Assembly: GCF_902859935.1 (NCBI RefSeq)
Contig: NZ_CADIKI010000007.1
Location: forward strand, 186,001 to 250,000
From: Paraburkholderia fynbosensis
GTDB lineage: Bacteria; Pseudomonadota; Gammaproteobacteria; Burkholderiales; Burkholderiaceae
Reading direction: 5' to 3'
DNA: 64,000 nt
Part shown: positions 26,685 through 36,932 of the stretch, in pieces
Numbering within the stretch: position 1 is the first letter of the stretch
Layout of the letters: every line of letters begins with the position of its first letter
Notes under the pieces: generated by a model
What the model saw: only the letters and a program-made list of their open reading frames with translations
Told to the model about the DNA's origin: nothing
Databases searched by the model: none
Made by a program: the position numbers and the translations under genes

Positions 26685-27317
26685 ATGAGTTACGCGGTCA
26701 AGGAAATCTTCTACACGTTGCAGGGCGAGGGCGCGAATGCCGGGCGTCCCGCCGTGTTCTGCCGGTTTGCCGGCTGCAATCTGTGGTCGGGCCGCGAGGA
26801 AGATCGTGCGCAAGCCGTGTGCCGTTTCTGCGATACCGACTTCGTCGGCACCGATGGCGAGAACGGCGGCAAGTACCGCAGCGCCGAAGACCTGGTGCAG
26901 ATGATCGCGTCGCATTGGCCGCAAGGCGAGGGCGAGCGTTTCGTGGTCTGCACGGGCGGCGAGCCGATGTTGCAGATCGATCAGCCGCTGGTCGACGCGC
27001 TGCATGCCGCGGGCTTTGAGATCGCGATCGAAACCAACGGTTCGTTGCCGGTGCTCGACACGATCGACTGGATCTGCGTGAGCCCGAAGGCCGACGCGCC
27101 GCTCGTCGTGACCAAAGGCAACGAACTGAAGGTCGTGATCCCGCAAGACAACCAGCGCCTGTCCGACTATGCGAAGCTCGACTTCGAGTATTTTCTCGTC
27201 CAGCCGATGGACGGCCCGTCGCGCGATATCAACACCAAGCTCGCGATCGAGTGGTGCAAACGCCATCCGCAATGGCGCCTGTCGATGCAGACCCACAAGT
27301 ATCTGAACATTCCCTGA
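26685..27317 (+). CDS. queE: 7-carboxy-7-deazaguanine synthase (radical SAM)
   Basis: A radical SAM enzyme that contracts 6-carboxytetrahydropterin to 7-carboxy-7-deazaguanine. The 210 residues have the unusual cluster motif C-X14-C-X2-C (Cys31, Cys46, Cys49) used by QueE rather than CX3CX2C, the substrate motif LQGEGANAGRPAVF near the N-terminus, and TGGEPMLQ for SAM binding. The C-terminus WRLSMQTHKYLNIP is typical. It begins 79 bases after queC, with a purine-rich ribosome site, and its stop is six bases before queD. Confidence 0.96.
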   Translation: MSYAVKEIFYTLQGEGANAGRPAVFCRFAGCNLWSGREEDRAQAVCRFCDTDFVGTDGENGGKYRSAEDLVQMIASHWPQGEGERFVVCTGGEPMLQIDQPLVDALHAAGFEIAIETNGSLPVLDTIDWICVSPKADAPLVVTKGNELKVVIPQDNQRLSDYAKLDFEYFLVQPMDGPSRDINTKLAIEWCKRHPQWRLSMQTHKYLNIP

Positions 27318-27322
27318 TTGCC

Positions 27323-27769
27323 GTGCTGACGATTACACGAAAACTTGAATTCGACGCGGGTCACCGCATCCCCGATCACCGCAGCCAGTGCCGTAATCTG
27401 CACGGCCATCGGTATGTGCTCGAAATCACGCTGCAAGGCGATCTGGTCGACACCGAAGGCGCGCCCGATCGCGGCATGGTGATGGACTTCGCCGACGTGA
27501 AATCGCTTGCCAACGAGCATCTCGTCGACAGGTGGGATCACGCGTTCCTCGTCTACGAAGGCGACACGCAGGTGCGCGGCTTTCTGGAAAGCATGGCGGG
27601 CCACAAGACGGTGGTGCTCGACCGCATTCCAACCGTGGAAAACCTTGCCGCTGTCGCGTTCGATATTCTCGCGAACGTGTACGACGCGCACTACGGCGTG
27701 AATCTGCGCCTGCACAAGGTGCGTCTGTACGAGACACCGAATTGCTGGGCCGACGTGGTCCGCGACTAG
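27323..27769 (+). CDS. queD: 6-carboxytetrahydropterin synthase
   Basis: Converts dihydroneopterin triphosphate to 6-carboxytetrahydropterin, the substrate of QueE. The 148-residue protein has the zinc ligands (FDAGHR, NLHGHRY), the catalytic Cys in SQCRNLHGH, MVMDFADVK and the conserved DHAFL and ETPNCWADV segments. A GTG at 27323, six bases after the queE stop, gives the normal N-terminus MLTITRKLEFDAGH. An open extension upstream lies inside queE. The operon order C-E-D covers three consecutive steps. GTP cyclohydrolase is not in the window. Confidence 0.94.
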   Translation: MLTITRKLEFDAGHRIPDHRSQCRNLHGHRYVLEITLQGDLVDTEGAPDRGMVMDFADVKSLANEHLVDRWDHAFLVYEGDTQVRGFLESMAGHKTVVLDRIPTVENLAAVAFDILANVYDAHYGVNLRLHKVRLYETPNCWADVVRD

Positions 27770-28018
27770 ACCTCGAGGCGCAGCTGCGCGCCCATGGAAA
27801 GTCCCCTTCGGGGACGGCCTGACCTCCGCGTTATTGACACGGTATGATCGCTCCGATAACCACACGGAGCGAGACATGCCGGTCACCGCATTGCGTCGCA
27901 ACAGGCATCCAGGCCGAACCGGCGTGCGCCATCGTCTTTGTTCCTGCCGGGCCCACGAGCCCGGCCTGCTTTACCGCGTTTCAGGCGATCCCTGCGATCG
28001 CCGTCACGGAGCGCGGCG

Positions 28019-28801
28019 ATGAGCACTTTCACCAATCCCCTCAAGCAACGTCTGGCGGAAGCCGATCCGCTGTTCGGCCTGTGGCTGTCGCTCGGCAGCG
28101 ACGCCGCCGCCGAAGCGCTCGCGCACGCCGGTTTCGATTGGCTGCTGATCGACATGGAGCACGCGCCGAACGATAGCGGCGACGTCGCCTCGCAACTGCG
28201 CGCGATCGCCGCCGCGCATCTGCCGAGCGAGCCGGTGGTGCGCGTGCCGGCCAGCGAAGGCTGGCTCGTCAAGCGTGTGCTGGATGCCGGTGCGCGCACG
28301 CTGATGTTCCCCAACATCGAATCCGCCGACGAGGCGGCCCATGCCGTGCGTCTCACGCAATATCCGACCGCCGGGGCGCTCGACGGCCAGCGTGGTGTCG
28401 CCGGGGTGGTGCGCGCGTCGGGCTACGGCATGCGGCGCGATTACGTGCAGACGGTCAACGCGCAGATCGCGACCATCGTGCAGATCGAGTCGGCGCGCGG
28501 CTTGCGGGAGGTCGAGAAGATCGCGGCGACGCCGGGTGTCGACTGCCTGTTTGTCGGACCGGCCGATCTGGCCGCGAGCCTCGGCCATCTCGGCGATTCG
28601 AAGCATCCCGACGTGCAGGAGGCGATGGCGCGGATCGTCAGCGCTGCCGACAAAGCCGGCATCGCGGCCGGCATTTTCGCCATGGACGTCGCGAGCGCGA
28701 AGCAGCATCGCGATGCCGGTTTTCGTTTCATCGCGCTGGCCGCCGACGTCATGTGGATGTTGCGCGCGACCCGTCAGGCGTTGCAGGAGGTGAGGTCATG
28801 A
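28019..28801 (+). CDS. HpcH/HpaI-family aldolase
   Basis: A 260-residue class II pyruvate aldolase. The TIM-barrel has the substrate Arg and metal Glu/Asp region (LLIDMEHAPND), a central FPNIESADEA, IVQIESARGL with the metal Glu, and CLFVGPADLAASLG. Enzymes of this family cleave 4-hydroxy-2-oxo acids to pyruvate and an aldehyde, often in aromatic or sugar-acid catabolism, but no catabolic cluster surrounds it, so the substrate is open. The ATG at 28019 fits; the upstream extension is unrelated. Its stop overlaps the start of the Sel1 gene (ATGA). Confidence 0.9.
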   Translation: MSTFTNPLKQRLAEADPLFGLWLSLGSDAAAEALAHAGFDWLLIDMEHAPNDSGDVASQLRAIAAAHLPSEPVVRVPASEGWLVKRVLDAGARTLMFPNIESADEAAHAVRLTQYPTAGALDGQRGVAGVVRASGYGMRRDYVQTVNAQIATIVQIESARGLREVEKIAATPGVDCLFVGPADLAASLGHLGDSKHPDVQEAMARIVSAADKAGIAAGIFAMDVASAKQHRDAGFRFIALAADVMWMLRATRQALQEVRS

Positions 28802-29511
28802 AGTGCAGGGTGCAGGCAGTCGTCGTGCAGGCGGTGGTCGCGGCGGCGTTGCTGATAAGCGGCGTGGCGAGCGGGGCGGCCTATGCGCAGGACCGGGTCG
28901 CGAAGTCGGACGATCCACAGACGCAAACCGCGGTGGCCGACTACAACGCCGGCAACCTGGGTGCGGCGCTTGCCGAGTTTCGCAAGGCCGCCGAGCGCGG
29001 CAGCCGGCTCGCCGAATTCAATTACGCGATGATGCTGCTCAACGGTGAAGGCACCCCGGTCAATGTCGACGAAGGCAAAAAGTGGCTGCGCAAGGCCGCC
29101 GACGCGAACATGTCACATGCGCAATACGTGTACGGCAAGATGTACGACGATGGCGAGTTCGTCGGGCGTGACCCGGTCGAGGCGCACCGCTGGTTTCTGA
29201 AGGCCGCGCAACAGGGCCACGTGCAGGCTGAGCTCGCGTTGGCCAACCAGTTTCTCGACGGGCGCGGCACCGAGCGCGACAACAAGCAGGCGTTCGTCTG
29301 GTACAAGAAGGCGGCTCAGGGTGGTGACATGACCGCGCAATACGTGACCGGCTCGTTCTACGAGCGCGGCGGCGACGGCGTGGACAAGAATCTGAACGTC
29401 GCGCGCGCCTACTATGCGGCAGCGGCAGCGCAGGGCGATCCGGCGGCGCGTCTGAAGTATCAGCAGCTCAGCGCGCAACTGCGGGATCAGAAAGAAGTGG
29501 AGCCGCAGTAA
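28798..29511 (+). CDS. Exported Sel1-repeat protein
   Basis: A 237-residue protein with an N-terminal signal peptide (about 1-31, ending AAYAQD) and five Sel1-type TPR repeats. Repeat hallmarks are AEFNYAMMLLNGEGTPVN, AQYVYGKMYDDGEFV, AELALANQFLDGRGTE and AQYVTGSFYERGGDGV. Such repeats mediate protein contacts in the periplasm or outer membrane. The start overlaps the aldolase stop by four bases, so the two are translated together, though no functional link is evident. A hairpin terminator follows. Confidence 0.88.
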   Translation: MKCRVQAVVVQAVVAAALLISGVASGAAYAQDRVAKSDDPQTQTAVADYNAGNLGAALAEFRKAAERGSRLAEFNYAMMLLNGEGTPVNVDEGKKWLRKAADANMSHAQYVYGKMYDDGEFVGRDPVEAHRWFLKAAQQGHVQAELALANQFLDGRGTERDNKQAFVWYKKAAQGGDMTAQYVTGSFYERGGDGVDKNLNVARAYYAAAAAQGDPAARLKYQQLSAQLRDQKEVEPQ

Positions 29512-29517
29512 ATGAAA

Positions 29518-29548
29518 AAGGGGCGCTGCCGTGGACGGTGCGCCCCTT
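29518..29548. terminator. Hairpin terminator between Sel1 gene and rodA
   Basis: AAGGGGCGC (29518-29526) pairs with GCGCCCCTT (29540-29548). T-rich bases follow on the plus side (GCATTTT), and A-rich bases precede it for the minus direction. It separates two convergent genes. Confidence 0.7.
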
Positions 29549-29619
29549 AAGCATTTTGATTCTTCGTTCAGGCCTGCTCCAGCCAGCGTCAAACTTCGAC
29601 CATGGCCTCGCGCGCCGCG

Positions 29620-30768
29620 CTAACTCTGCATCAGCCGCTTCTGCCGCGCAACGCTCATGATGAGGCCGATCGCGACCCCCAGCGTCGTCAGTGCGGTGCC
29701 GCCGTAGCTCATGAACGGCAACGGCACGCCGACCACCGGCAAGATCCCGCTCACCATACCGATATTGACGAACGCGTAGGTGAAGAAGGCCATCGTCAAC
29801 GATCCGGCCAGTAGCCGCCCGAACAGTGTCGCGCCGTTCGCCGCGATATACAGCCCGCGCGCGATCAGCAGCATGTAAAGCGTAAGCAGCACGACCCCGC
29901 CGGCCAGGCCGAACTCTTCGGCGAACACCGCGAAGATGAAGTCGGTGTGTTTCTCGGGGATGAACTCCAGATGCGCTTGCGTGCCCTTCAACCAGCCTTT
30001 GCCGAGCGGCCCGCCGGAGCCGATTGCGATCACCGCCTGAATGGTGTGGAAGCCCTTGCCGAGCGGATCGGAGGTCGGATCGAGCAGGGTACAGATGCGG
30101 TGCTTCTGGTAGTCGTGCATCAGCGGCCACTGCACCTCAGGCTGACAGATCTTGTCCTGAAACGCCGCAATCGAAGCAACCGCGATCACGCCGGCAATCA
30201 GCACCGGCACAATCAGTTTGAAACTCAGGCCCGCGAAGTAAATGACGAAGAAGCCCGCCGCGAACACCAGCACGGCCGTCCCCAGATCGGGTTGCTTGGC
30301 GATCAGACCGACCGGCACCGCGAGGATCAGAAGACCCACCAGATAGTCGTACCAGCGCATCACGCCTTCGCGGCGCTGGTAGTACCAGGCGAGCATCAGC
30401 GGTGTGGCGATCTTCAGGATCTCCGATGGCTGGATCACCACGCCGACATTGATCCAGCGCTTTGCGCCCTTGCGCGTGAGGCCGAACATCGCCACCGCGA
30501 CGAGTAACGCGATCCCGAACGTATAGAGCGGGACCGCGAAGCGCATCAGCGTGGTGGGCGGCACATTGGCGAGCCCCCACATCAGCACGAACGTCAGCAG
30601 GATGTTGCGCAACTGGTCTTCCACACGGCCGGGGACATCCAGACTCGCGCTGTACAGCGTGACGATGCCGACGCACAACAGCAGAAACACGATCAGGGCG
30701 AGCGGGCGGTCGAAGCCCGCGAACATCTGCTTGATGCGCTCGAGCCAGGCGCGCTTGTCGAATTGCAT
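29620..30768 (-). CDS. rodA: Rod-shape glycosyltransferase RodA (SEDS family)
   Basis: A polytopic inner-membrane peptidoglycan polymerase that works with PBP2 in cell elongation. The 382 residues have about ten membrane segments and SEDS landmarks: PSEILKIATPLMLAWY, KQPDLGTAVLV (catalytic Asp region), FIPEKHTDFIFAV and PLPFMSYGGTAL. The ATG at 30768 has AAGGAG six bases away; the frame stays open upstream across mrdA but that part is a shadow. It starts ten bases after mrdA, in operon mreB-mreC-mreD-mrdA-rodA. Confidence 0.96.
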   Translation of the reverse strand: MQFDKRAWLERIKQMFAGFDRPLALIVFLLLCVGIVTLYSASLDVPGRVEDQLRNILLTFVLMWGLANVPPTTLMRFAVPLYTFGIALLVAVAMFGLTRKGAKRWINVGVVIQPSEILKIATPLMLAWYYQRREGVMRWYDYLVGLLILAVPVGLIAKQPDLGTAVLVFAAGFFVIYFAGLSFKLIVPVLIAGVIAVASIAAFQDKICQPEVQWPLMHDYQKHRICTLLDPTSDPLGKGFHTIQAVIAIGSGGPLGKGWLKGTQAHLEFIPEKHTDFIFAVFAEEFGLAGGVVLLTLYMLLIARGLYIAANGATLFGRLLAGSLTMAFFTYAFVNIGMVSGILPVVGVPLPFMSYGGTALTTLGVAIGLIMSVARQKRLMQS

Positions 30769-30778
30769 GCCTTTCTCC

Positions 30779-33112
30779 TTACTCGTCGATGCCGCCGGTA
30801 GCCGGCTGGCGCGGCGACGTGGCCTCGGTGGCGTCATTCCGCGACGGGGCGGGGCGCGCGACGGCGGTCGGCGTCGGGTCGCTGGCGGGACGGGGTTGAT
30901 GCGGAGCGCCGGATTTACGCGGCGCCGGTTTCTTCGCGGCGGCGGACACAGAGGCGGGCATGGCCGCCGACGCACCTGTCGCCGCTGCGGCGGAAGCCGC
31001 TGCCGGCGCGGACGCGGGATTCGCGGCAGCAGAAGACGCCGCTGCCGCAGAGGCTGCCGCCGCTGCCGAAGCCGCTCCGGGCATCGGCAACGCGGTGAAG
31101 CCTGCGGCGATTCTGACTGGCTGCGCGCCTTCCTGCGGTGTCGGTGCGTCGCCGACCTGCGGCGCGGACGCGTCCTGGGTCGCCGATGCCGCCGCTGCGA
31201 CGGCCGCCGCCTCGGCGCCCGGCTTGTTCTTGCCGACGAGGTAGTAATCGAGCACCTTGCGCGCAATCGGACCGGCCGACTCCGCACCCCAGCCGCCGTT
31301 TTCGACGATCAGTGCGAGCGCGATCTTCGGTTGCTCGGCGGGAGCGAACGCGATGAACAGCGCATGGTCGCGCAGATGCTCGGCGATCGCGTGACCTTTG
31401 TAGTTCGCACCCTGCAGCGAATAGACCTGCGCCGTGCCCGTCTTGCCGGCTGCCTGATACTGTGCGCCAATGAACAGTTTGGACGCCGTACCGTTGGTCA
31501 CGACGCCTTCCATTGCGCGCTTGATGATGTCGATGTCCGACTGCTTTACCGCGATCCTGTCGCTCGGATCGCGCACCACCGCGCGGGTGTCCTTCGTGAT
31601 CGGATTTTCGATGTCGCGCACGAGGTGCGGCTTCATCACGACGCCGTTGTTCGCGAGCGTCGCGGTGGCGTGCGCGAGCTGCAGAATGGTGAACGAGTTG
31701 TAGCCCTGACCGATGCCCAGGCTGATGGTCTCGCCTTCATACCAGCGTTGCTGTTCGGGCTTACGGTACGCCTTGCGCTTCCATTCCGTCGACGGCAGGA
31801 TGCCGCGCGCCTCGCCCGAGATGTCGATGCCGGTGATCTGGCCGAAACCCCACGGCTTCATGAAGTTGGCGATGTTGTTGACGCCGAGATCGTGCGCGAG
31901 CATGTAGAAATACGTGTCGTTCGACACGACGATCGCGCGGTTCATGTCGACCCAGCCCTGGCCCGAGCGCACGTCGTTGCGGAACGTGTGGCCACCGAAC
32001 GTGTACGAGCCCGGATCCTGGAAACCCCAGCCTGGCGTACGTTTGTGCAGCGTCAGCGCGGCGAGCGCCATGAACGGCTTGTAGGTCGAGCCCGGCGGAT
32101 AGGTGCCGTGCAGCGGCCGGTTCAGGAGCGGATGGTCGGGCGAGTTATTCAGCTCGTCCCAGGTTTGCTGGTCGATGCCGTCGACGAAGGAATTCGGGTC
32201 GAAGCTCGGCGCCGACACGAACGCGAGCACGTCGCCGGTTGCCGGTTCGATGGCGACCAGCGCGCCGCGGCGGCCGGCGAACGCCTGCTCGGCGACCTGC
32301 TGCAGGCCGATATCGAGCGACAGCACGAGGTTGTTGCCGGGCGTCGCCTGGGTGCGCGACAGCGTGCGCACCGGCCGGCCGCCGGCCGTCACTTCCACTT
32401 CCTCGAAGCCGGTCTGGCCGTGCAGTTCGGTCTCGTAGCTCTGCTCGACGCCGATCTTGCCGATGTAGTCGGTGCCCTTGTAGTTGTTTGCGTCCAGACG
32501 CGGATCGTAGTGGTCCGGATCGCTGTCGTTCTGGTCGCTGGCGTCGTCGATACGGTCCTGGTCGCGCTGCGAAATCCGGCCGATGTAGCCGATCACGTGC
32601 GCCGCGGTCTCCCCGAGCGGGTATTGGCGGAACAGGCGCGCGCGCACTTCGACGCCGGGGAAACGGAAGCGCTGCGCGGTGAAGCGCGCGACTTCATCGT
32701 CGGTCAGGCGGGTGCGAATGGGCAGGCTTTCGAAGTTCTTCGAATCTTCCTGCAGCTTCTTGAAGCGGCGGCGGTCACGGGCATCGATCGACACCACGGT
32801 CGCCAGATTGTCGATCACGTTTTCGAGCGAGTCGTTCAGCTTCGACGGCGTGATTTCGAGCGTATAGGCCGAGTAGTTTTTGGCGAGCACCACGCCGTTG
32901 CGATCCGTGATGATGCCGCGGTTCGGCACGATCGGCGCGACGGAGATGCGATTCTCATCGGCCTGCAGCGAATACTTGCTGTAGTGCCAGACCTGCAGGA
33001 ACAGGAAACGGAAGCCGATCAGCCCGAAGCAGACGAACACGAACAGGCCCGCCGCCGCGACGCGCAGGCGGAACTTCGAGAGCTGTTGCTGTGTGTCCTT
33101 GAATTCGGTCAT
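30779..33112 (-). CDS. mrdA: Penicillin-binding protein 2 (peptidoglycan transpeptidase)
   Basis: The elongation-specific cross-linking enzyme that partners with RodA. It has a short cytoplasmic start, one membrane helix (about 22-42), a dimerisation domain and a transpeptidase domain with the active site PPGSTYKPF (Ser), VVSNDTYFY and AAGKTGTAQV. At 777 residues it is longer than usual because about 150 C-terminal residues (positions 30779-31240) form an Ala/Ser/Pro/Lys-rich tail of low complexity. The ATG at 33112 is preferred over a TTG four codons earlier; both have weak ribosome sites. It lies between mreD and rodA. Confidence 0.95.
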   Translation of the reverse strand: MTEFKDTQQQLSKFRLRVAAAGLFVFVCFGLIGFRFLFLQVWHYSKYSLQADENRISVAPIVPNRGIITDRNGVVLAKNYSAYTLEITPSKLNDSLENVIDNLATVVSIDARDRRRFKKLQEDSKNFESLPIRTRLTDDEVARFTAQRFRFPGVEVRARLFRQYPLGETAAHVIGYIGRISQRDQDRIDDASDQNDSDPDHYDPRLDANNYKGTDYIGKIGVEQSYETELHGQTGFEEVEVTAGGRPVRTLSRTQATPGNNLVLSLDIGLQQVAEQAFAGRRGALVAIEPATGDVLAFVSAPSFDPNSFVDGIDQQTWDELNNSPDHPLLNRPLHGTYPPGSTYKPFMALAALTLHKRTPGWGFQDPGSYTFGGHTFRNDVRSGQGWVDMNRAIVVSNDTYFYMLAHDLGVNNIANFMKPWGFGQITGIDISGEARGILPSTEWKRKAYRKPEQQRWYEGETISLGIGQGYNSFTILQLAHATATLANNGVVMKPHLVRDIENPITKDTRAVVRDPSDRIAVKQSDIDIIKRAMEGVVTNGTASKLFIGAQYQAAGKTGTAQVYSLQGANYKGHAIAEHLRDHALFIAFAPAEQPKIALALIVENGGWGAESAGPIARKVLDYYLVGKNKPGAEAAAVAAAASATQDASAPQVGDAPTPQEGAQPVRIAAGFTALPMPGAASAAAAASAAAASSAAANPASAPAAASAAAATGASAAMPASVSAAAKKPAPRKSGAPHQPRPASDPTPTAVARPAPSRNDATEATSPRQPATGGIDE

Positions 33113-33257
33113 GCGATTCTGCAAAAGGCCGGACGACGGCCATCATGAGTGTGCGCCTGATCCGGCCGGAACCGGAGGGCATGAACAGCGATGTGCGTCG
33201 GGCGGGCCAGCGGATGAATTCCGTCGGAACGGAACGGCCGGCGGGCCCGATGCGGGA

Positions 33258-33770
33258 TCAAATGGGCCGCGTATCGTCCGGATCGGCCGGGCGGCGTTGC
33301 GGCATCAACAACAGCACGCTGGCGATCGGCCACAGCGCGGCTTCGACGAAACCGTCGATCAGGTAACCCCAGCCCGGAAACGCCGCCCCAGTCAGCAAGC
33401 GGATCACGAACGGCACCAGCTGCGCGACGACCAGCAGCGGCATCACCGCGAAGGTCTGCACGCCGAGCGACATCCACAGCACGCGGCGGTGGATCGTGAT
33501 CGCCCCGTACGACAACAGCGTGTACGCCAGCGCGTGCTCGCCGAGCAGGCTGGCGTTGTGCACGTCCATCAGCAAACCGAGGAAAAATGCGATGCCCATG
33601 CCGACTTTGCGCGGCTGGTGCACGTTCCAGAACAGCAGCACGAGCGCGACGAAGTCAGGCACGCCGATGAGGCGCCCCCATGGCATCAGGTTCAGCAGGA
33701 ATGCCGCAGCGAGACTGAAGGCGATGAAGTACGGATTGACCGGCTGCAGGATGTATTGCGGACGATTCAT
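33258..33770 (-). CDS. mreD: Rod shape-determining protein MreD
   Basis: A 170-residue inner-membrane protein of the elongasome, with about five hydrophobic segments (NPYFIAFSLAAAFLLNLMPWG and others, quoted in part). Length and composition match MreD. It helps link MreB filaments to MreC and the peptidoglycan synthases. The start codon overlaps the mreC stop (ATGA), so translation is coupled. It is followed by 145 bases before mrdA. Confidence 0.95.
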   Translation of the reverse strand: MNRPQYILQPVNPYFIAFSLAAAFLLNLMPWGRLIGVPDFVALVLLFWNVHQPRKVGMGIAFFLGLLMDVHNASLLGEHALAYTLLSYGAITIHRRVLWMSLGVQTFAVMPLLVVAQLVPFVIRLLTGAAFPGWGYLIDGFVEAALWPIASVLLLMPQRRPADPDDTRPI

Positions 33771-34885
33771 GGCTTGGCTCCCGACGCAGCTTGTGGCTTC
33801 GCGCTCTTCTCGCGGACCGGTTTCTTCTCTGCGGCGGCGGACTTCTTCTCTGCGGCGGCCGGTTTGGCGGGCGTTTTTTCGACGGGCTTCGCGGTGGATT
33901 TCTCAGTCACGGGCTTCTCGGCCGCTTTTTCCCCCGGCTTGGCGGCGGATTTATCCGCTGCGCCCTTGCCGTCGGCCGATTTGCCGGCCTTCTTCTTCGC
34001 TTCCTTCGCGGTGGTGGCCGCGTCGGGCTCTTCCGGCGGACGCGGCGGCACGTCGTTGACGTAGTGCAGCACGAGCAGTTGACGCGCGCCGCGCACCGGC
34101 GCGACCGGCAGGCAGACCACGCGCGCGAACGCCGTGTCGGCCTGTTTGTCGACCCGCACGACCTTCGCGACCGGCAGTCCCGGCGGATACACGCCGTCGA
34201 GCCCGCTGGTGACGAGTTCGTCGCCGGTTTGAACGTCGGCGCTGATCGGCACGAAGCGCAGGTCGAGCGTATCGCCCTTCGGCGTACCGTAGATCACGCT
34301 GCGCAAGCCGGTGCGCACGATCTGCACGGGCACCGCCTGATCCTTGTCGGTGAGCAGCGTGACTTCGGCCTGCAGCGGGAACACGCGCGTCACCTGGCCG
34401 ATCACGCCATCTTCGTTGACGACCGGCGAACCGTTCTGGATGCCCTGTTGCGCGCCGCGCCCGATGACCACCTTCTGCGTGAACGGATCGCGCGTGTCGT
34501 ACTGGATTTCAGCAGGCAGCGATTGCGTGGTCGAGCGCTGCGACAGTTGCAGCAGCGCGCGCAAATGGGCGTTTTCGGCGGCGAGTCCGGCGGCGGTATT
34601 GGCTTGCTGCGAAAGCTGCAGGTCTTTCGTGCGCAGCTTGTCGTTCTCGCTGCGCAGTGTGGCGCTGGTCACGGCCAGATCGGCAGCGCCCATGAAGATG
34701 TCGCGCGGCACCAGAGCCGCGCGTTGCAACGGATAAAGACCCGCGCCGAGCACGCCCCGAACGATTTCGAGCGTCTGGAAGCGTGCATCGGAGATCAACA
34801 GGGCCAGCGCCAGCACGACAAAAAATAGCAGTCGTGCCAGTGCGGAAGGACCTTGCTTGAACAGGGGCGGCGGACTGTATTCCAT
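33767..34885 (-). CDS. mreC: Rod shape-determining protein MreC
   Basis: A bitopic elongasome scaffold. A short cytoplasmic start (PPLFKQGPSALARL) is followed by one membrane helix (about 15-35), a coiled coil (about 75-115, rich in LRSEN and LAAEN) and a beta-rich periplasmic domain (about 120-285, VIGRGAQQGIQNGSPVVNE in part, GDELVTSGLDGVYPPG). Residues 290-372 form a Lys/Ala/Pro-rich tail not present in most MreC proteins. The start at 34885 (MEYSPPPLF) is a family match. It follows mreB by 159 bases. Confidence 0.95.
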   Translation of the reverse strand: MEYSPPPLFKQGPSALARLLFFVVLALALLISDARFQTLEIVRGVLGAGLYPLQRAALVPRDIFMGAADLAVTSATLRSENDKLRTKDLQLSQQANTAAGLAAENAHLRALLQLSQRSTTQSLPAEIQYDTRDPFTQKVVIGRGAQQGIQNGSPVVNEDGVIGQVTRVFPLQAEVTLLTDKDQAVPVQIVRTGLRSVIYGTPKGDTLDLRFVPISADVQTGDELVTSGLDGVYPPGLPVAKVVRVDKQADTAFARVVCLPVAPVRGARQLLVLHYVNDVPPRPPEEPDAATTAKEAKKKAGKSADGKGAADKSAAKPGEKAAEKPVTEKSTAKPVEKTPAKPAAAEKKSAAAEKKPVREKSAKPQAASGAKP

Positions 34886-35044
34886 GGTCGGCGCCGGGGG
34901 CGTGAACAGTTGAATGAGACGGCGGCGCGCGACGGACGCGTGCTCAGCGCGCGGCGGCTGGTTGGCCCAGCCGGTGACAAACACAAACCGGCCCGCAAGG
35001 GGCCGTGTGCCAGATCCGCGCTACTGACATGGAGAGGGGCTCGC

Positions 35045-36088
<1,044 letters not shown>

Positions 36089-36467
36089 TCAAAATCCTGT
36101 CTCGCTGGGGGCCGGGCCTCGCAACGTTTGCGTAGGGCGGCAGCGGAAAAATAACAGCTTCAACCGGGCGGACACTACGCCACTTGAGCTTGAAACTGCG
36201 AGGGAGTCTACCGGAGGCCGTTGCGAAGCCAAATCAGAAAATCCGAACGATCTTTGGGAATTGTTCGGAAAGGACTTGGTAAGTCGGTCCGGGTTTGGGT
36301 CGAACGCGTAATGATACCTTATAATTTTGGATGTTTTGAAGGAAACGGAGGGCACTTTTTGCCCCCGCCGACCCCCTTTTTCGGGGTTGTCCTATTGCCT
36401 CGTAACTTGCTGTCGCAGCGTCGTTTTTTTCGTGCTGCGACGGTCCACCACAATTTCCGGTGACTGC
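36089..36467. promoter_or_regulatory. Divergent promoter region mreB / gatC
   Basis: An AT-rich core at 36300-36345 carries TATAAT (36320-36325) on the plus strand with TTGGGT (36295-36300) upstream at a long 19-base spacing. On the minus strand TATCAT (36314-36309) has TTCAAA 18 bases upstream. The two overlap, so mreB and gat transcription may compete. No gene is seen here. Confidence 0.5.
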
Positions 36468-36767
36468 ATGGCTCTGACCCTGACCGATGTTAAACGGATC
36501 GCGCATCTCGCGCGGCTCGAACTGGCCGACGCCGACGCTGAGCACACGCGTGCTCAGCTCAATGATTTTTTCGGCCTTGTCGAGCAGATGCAGGCGGTCG
36601 ATACCACCGGCATCGCCCCGCTTGCCCACCCGATCGAGCAGATCGAAGACGTCGCGCTGCGCCTGCGTAACGACGCCGTGACCGAAACGGTCGAACGCGA
36701 AGCCTTCCAGCGCCCGGCGCCGGCCGTTCAGGACGGCTTGTATCTCGTGCCGAAGGTGATCGAGTAA
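36468..36767 (+). CDS. gatC: Asp/Glu-tRNA amidotransferase subunit C
   Basis: The small 99-residue subunit that stabilises the GatCAB complex. The pattern [33 protein letters not shown] and the C-terminal LRNDAV plus [13 protein letters not shown] are standard. GatCAB makes Gln-tRNA and Asn-tRNA by amidating misacylated tRNAs. It is first of gatC-gatA-gatB, divergent from mreB. A GC-rich 165-base gap separates it from gatA. Confidence 0.95.
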   Translation: MALTLTDVKRIAHLARLELADADAEHTRAQLNDFFGLVEQMQAVDTTGIAPLAHPIEQIEDVALRLRNDAVTETVEREAFQRPAPAVQDGLYLVPKVIE

Positions 36768-36932
36768 GACCCGCGCTGCAGGGCCGGCGTGGCTTGCCAG
36801 CCTGCGGCGTGCCGCCCCGCACGAGCGGCGCGCGCGCCCACCGCGGGCTTCCTCGCCCCGGTTTGCCGGCGGGTAGCCCGACGCCTCCCCGGCAGCGTGA
36901 CCGCGCTGCCGCGCTTTCCAGGATAAAACGCA

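Noticed and set aside
29620..31287. An N-terminally extended RodA
   Set aside because: The extension is Arg/Pro-rich shadow sequence of mrdA. RodA begins at 30768 with AAGGAG.
30551..33148. An 865-codon open frame opposite mrdA
   Set aside because: It mirrors PBP2 on the other strand, with no ribosome site or domain; a codon-bias shadow.
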